From NCBI GenBank assembly GCA_900555725.1, contig USMD01000089.1, positions 1 through 7,589 on the forward strand: a stretch of 7,589 nucleotides of DNA. The letters are read 5' to 3'. A program made the position numbers and the translations under genes. Positions 6,292-7,589 of this stretch are shown here, piece after piece. The stretch is from an uncultured Garciella sp. (GTDB taxonomy: Bacteria > Bacillota > Clostridia > Eubacteriales > Garciellaceae). The notes below the pieces were generated by a model, which saw only the letters and a list, made by a program, of their open reading frames with translations, was not told the DNA's origin and ran no database searches. The number at the start of each line of letters is the position of its first letter. Positions within the stretch are counted from its first letter, which is position 1.

Positions 6292-7452
6292 ATGTTAGAA
6301 GCTTTAGGAGTGGGGGTACAAGGTTTCTTTGAAAGTATGGGGCTAATGGAAGTAACAATAGGCCAAATTATTATGTTATTAATATCCTTTGTACTCCTCT
6401 ATTTAGCAATTGTTAAAAAATTTGAGCCACTGCTTCTATTACCGATATCCTTTGGAATGTTGTTGGCCAATTTACCCCTGGCTGGGCTAACAGCAGAACC
6501 TGTAGGGACTTATGGAGAAGATGGTTTTCAAGCAGGAGGACTTTTATATTACCTTTATTTAGGGGTAAAACTGGGAATTTATCCTCCATTGATCTTTATG
6601 GGGGTAGGTGCTATGACTGACTTTGGACCGCTAATTGCTAATCCAAGGAGTATCTTATTAGGTGCGGCAGCTCAATTAGGAATTTTCTTTGTGTTTATTG
6701 GTGCTATTCTTCTTGGGTTTACTGGGCCAGAGGCAGCATCCATTGGAATCATTGGAGGAGCAGACGGACCTACAGCGATTTACTTAACGTCTAAATTGGC
6801 ACCACATCTATTAGGACCTATTGCAGTAGCCGCATATTCCTATATGGCTTTGGTTCCCATTATACAACCACCAATTATGAGAGCTCTTACTACAAAGAAA
6901 GAGCGAAGTATTGTTATGGAACAATTACGACCAGTATCCAAGAGAGAAAAAATCATTTTTCCTATTTTGGTTACCGTATTGGTTACATTAATCCTTCCTT
7001 CTGCAGGGGCATTGATAGGTATGTTAATGTTAGGAAACCTATTACAAGAGTCTGGAGTAACCGAGAGACTATCTAAAACAGTACAAAACGAATTAATGAA
7101 TATTGTTACCATTTTTTTAGGAGTAACAGTAGGATCTACTGCTTCAGCTGAAGCTTTTCTAAATATAAATACAATCTTAATTTTATTTTTAGGACTACTT
7201 GCCTTTAGCTTTGGTACTGCAGGCGGTGTATTATTAGGAAAACTTATGTGTAAACTTACCGGTGGAAAGGTCAATCCACTGATTGGTTCCGCTGGAGTAT
7301 CTGCAGTTCCTATGGCAGCTCGGGTATCTCAAGTAGTAGGGCAAAAAGAAAATCCAGGGAATTTCTTACTGATGCATGCCATGGGTCCTAATGTTGCAGG
7401 AGTTATTGGATCAGCAGTTGCAGCAGGACTTTTATTGTCCATATTTGGTTAA
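6292..7452 (+). CDS. mmdB: Methylmalonyl-CoA decarboxylase beta subunit, Na+-pumping membrane protein (OadB/MmdB)
   Basis: This 386-residue polytopic membrane protein decarboxylates carboxybiotin and couples this to Na+ export. About nine to eleven hydrophobic segments are visible, the first at about 22-41 and the last at about 364-385. Residues shown to matter in Klebsiella OadB are conserved with a constant offset of 45: Asp158 in GGADGPTAIY (Asp203), and Asn328, Gly332, Ser337 and Arg344 in NPLIGSAGVSAVPMAAR (Asn373, Gly377, Ser382, Arg389). The offset suggests a shorter N-terminal region than in the Klebsiella protein (433 residues), as in other methylmalonyl-CoA decarboxylases. The C-terminal HAMGPNVAGVIGSA (362-375) is another family signature. 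The Shine-Dalgarno is the weaker AGTGGGG (6277-6283), eight bases before the ATG. It is the last gene of the operon, 24 bases before the terminator stem. On family features alone it could serve other acyl decarboxylases, but the neighbours settle the substrate. Confidence 0.95.
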   Translation: MLEALGVGVQGFFESMGLMEVTIGQIIMLLISFVLLYLAIVKKFEPLLLLPISFGMLLANLPLAGLTAEPVGTYGEDGFQAGGLLYYLYLGVKLGIYPPLIFMGVGAMTDFGPLIANPRSILLGAAAQLGIFFVFIGAILLGFTGPEAASIGIIGGADGPTAIYLTSKLAPHLLGPIAVAAYSYMALVPIIQPPIMRALTTKKERSIVMEQLRPVSKREKIIFPILVTVLVTLILPSAGALIGMLMLGNLLQESGVTERLSKTVQNELMNIVTIFLGVTVGSTASAEAFLNINTILILFLGLLAFSFGTAGGVLLGKLMCKLTGGKVNPLIGSAGVSAVPMAARVSQVVGQKENPGNFLLMHAMGPNVAGVIGSAVAAGLLLSIFG

Positions 7453-7476
7453 GATTAAAAACAAAATAAGATTTTC

Positions 7477-7518
7477 ATAGGATAAATAGTAGAATATTTT
7501 ACTGTTTATCCTATTTTT
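7477..7518 (+). terminator. Rho-independent terminator of the operon
   Basis: Bases 7477-7491 (ATAGGATAAATAGTA) pair with 7500-7514 (TACTGTTTATCCTAT) in a 15-bp stem with one G-U wobble (7487 with 7504) around an eight-base loop. A run of Ts at 7514-7518 follows. It starts 24 bases after the mmdB stop. The stem is AT-rich apart from the GG/CC step, as is common in low-GC genomes. No other convincing terminator is present in the window. Confidence 0.85.
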
Positions 7519-7536
7519 ATATAAACAGAGTTCTTG

Positions 7537-7589
7537 CTGTCTCTTATACACATCTGACGCTGCCGACGATCTTACTCGTGTAGATCTCG
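7537..7589 (+). other. Synthetic Nextera read-1/i5/P5 adapter (not genomic)
   Basis: CTGTCTCTTATACACATCT at 7537-7555 is the reverse complement of the 19-base Tn5 mosaic end. It is followed by GACGCTGCCGACGA (7556-7569), an eight-base index TCTTACTC (7570-7577) and GTGTAGATCTCG (7578-7589), the start of the P5 primer complement. The index is one base away from the S517 index as I remember it. This is library DNA and should be masked. Genomic sequence ends at 7536. Confidence 0.98.

Noticed and set aside
5948..6358. Long antisense open frame (136 codons) opposite mmdC.
   Set aside because: It mirrors the GC-rich AAPAPK repeat, gives a low-complexity Gly/Ala product, and overlaps a clear biotin-carrier gene on the other strand.
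6840..7274. Antisense open frame of 144 codons opposite mmdB.
   Set aside because: It lies wholly inside a well-supported membrane-protein gene, and the product shows no recognisable motif.

Overview
The window holds one co-directional operon of eight complete genes on the + strand, ended by an intrinsic terminator and flanked on both sides by synthetic library adapters. The DNA is AT-rich, uses AGA for most arginines and A/T at most third codon positions, and has strong AGGAGG-type ribosome binding sites. This suggests an anaerobic low-GC Gram-positive bacterium of the Clostridia (Bacillota). That placement is inferred from composition and gene content, not from a marker gene.

Layout. Positions 1-42 and 7537-7589 are Illumina Nextera (Tn5 tagmentation) adapter plus index sequence, so only 43-7536 is genomic. 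Positions 44-91 may be the last codons of an upstream gene. Then follow: methylmalonyl-CoA mutase catalytic subunit (113-1792), its separate B12-binding subunit (1858-2262), the MeaB G-protein chaperone (2337-3272), methylmalonyl-CoA epimerase (3284-3688), and the four subunits of a sodium-pumping methylmalonyl-CoA decarboxylase in the order alpha mmdA (3735-5279), delta mmdD (5326-5748), gamma biotin carrier mmdC (5832-6263) and beta mmdB (6292-7452). A 15-bp hairpin followed by a T-run (7477-7518) closes the unit. Intergenic gaps are 11-83 bases and no internal promoter or terminator is evident.

How the genes work together. The B12-dependent mutase interconverts succinyl-CoA and (R)-methylmalonyl-CoA. 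MeaB loads and protects its cofactor, and the epimerase gives the (S)-isomer. MmdA moves the carboxyl group to biotin on MmdC, and membrane-embedded MmdB, held to the complex by MmdD, decarboxylates carboxybiotin and exports Na+. The net result is succinyl-CoA to propionyl-CoA plus CO2 with a sodium gradient, the energy-conserving step of succinate-to-propionate fermentation. A CoA-transferase, which would close the cycle, is not in the window.

I do not see an undescribed system. Each gene belongs to a well-known family and carries its key residues. The points worth a second look are the adapter ends, the ambiguous ATGTG start of the first gene, a duplicated copy of the mmdA 5' end in front of mmdA, an internal duplication in MmdD, an 18-bp minisatellite in mmdC, and the absence of an epsilon subunit gene.
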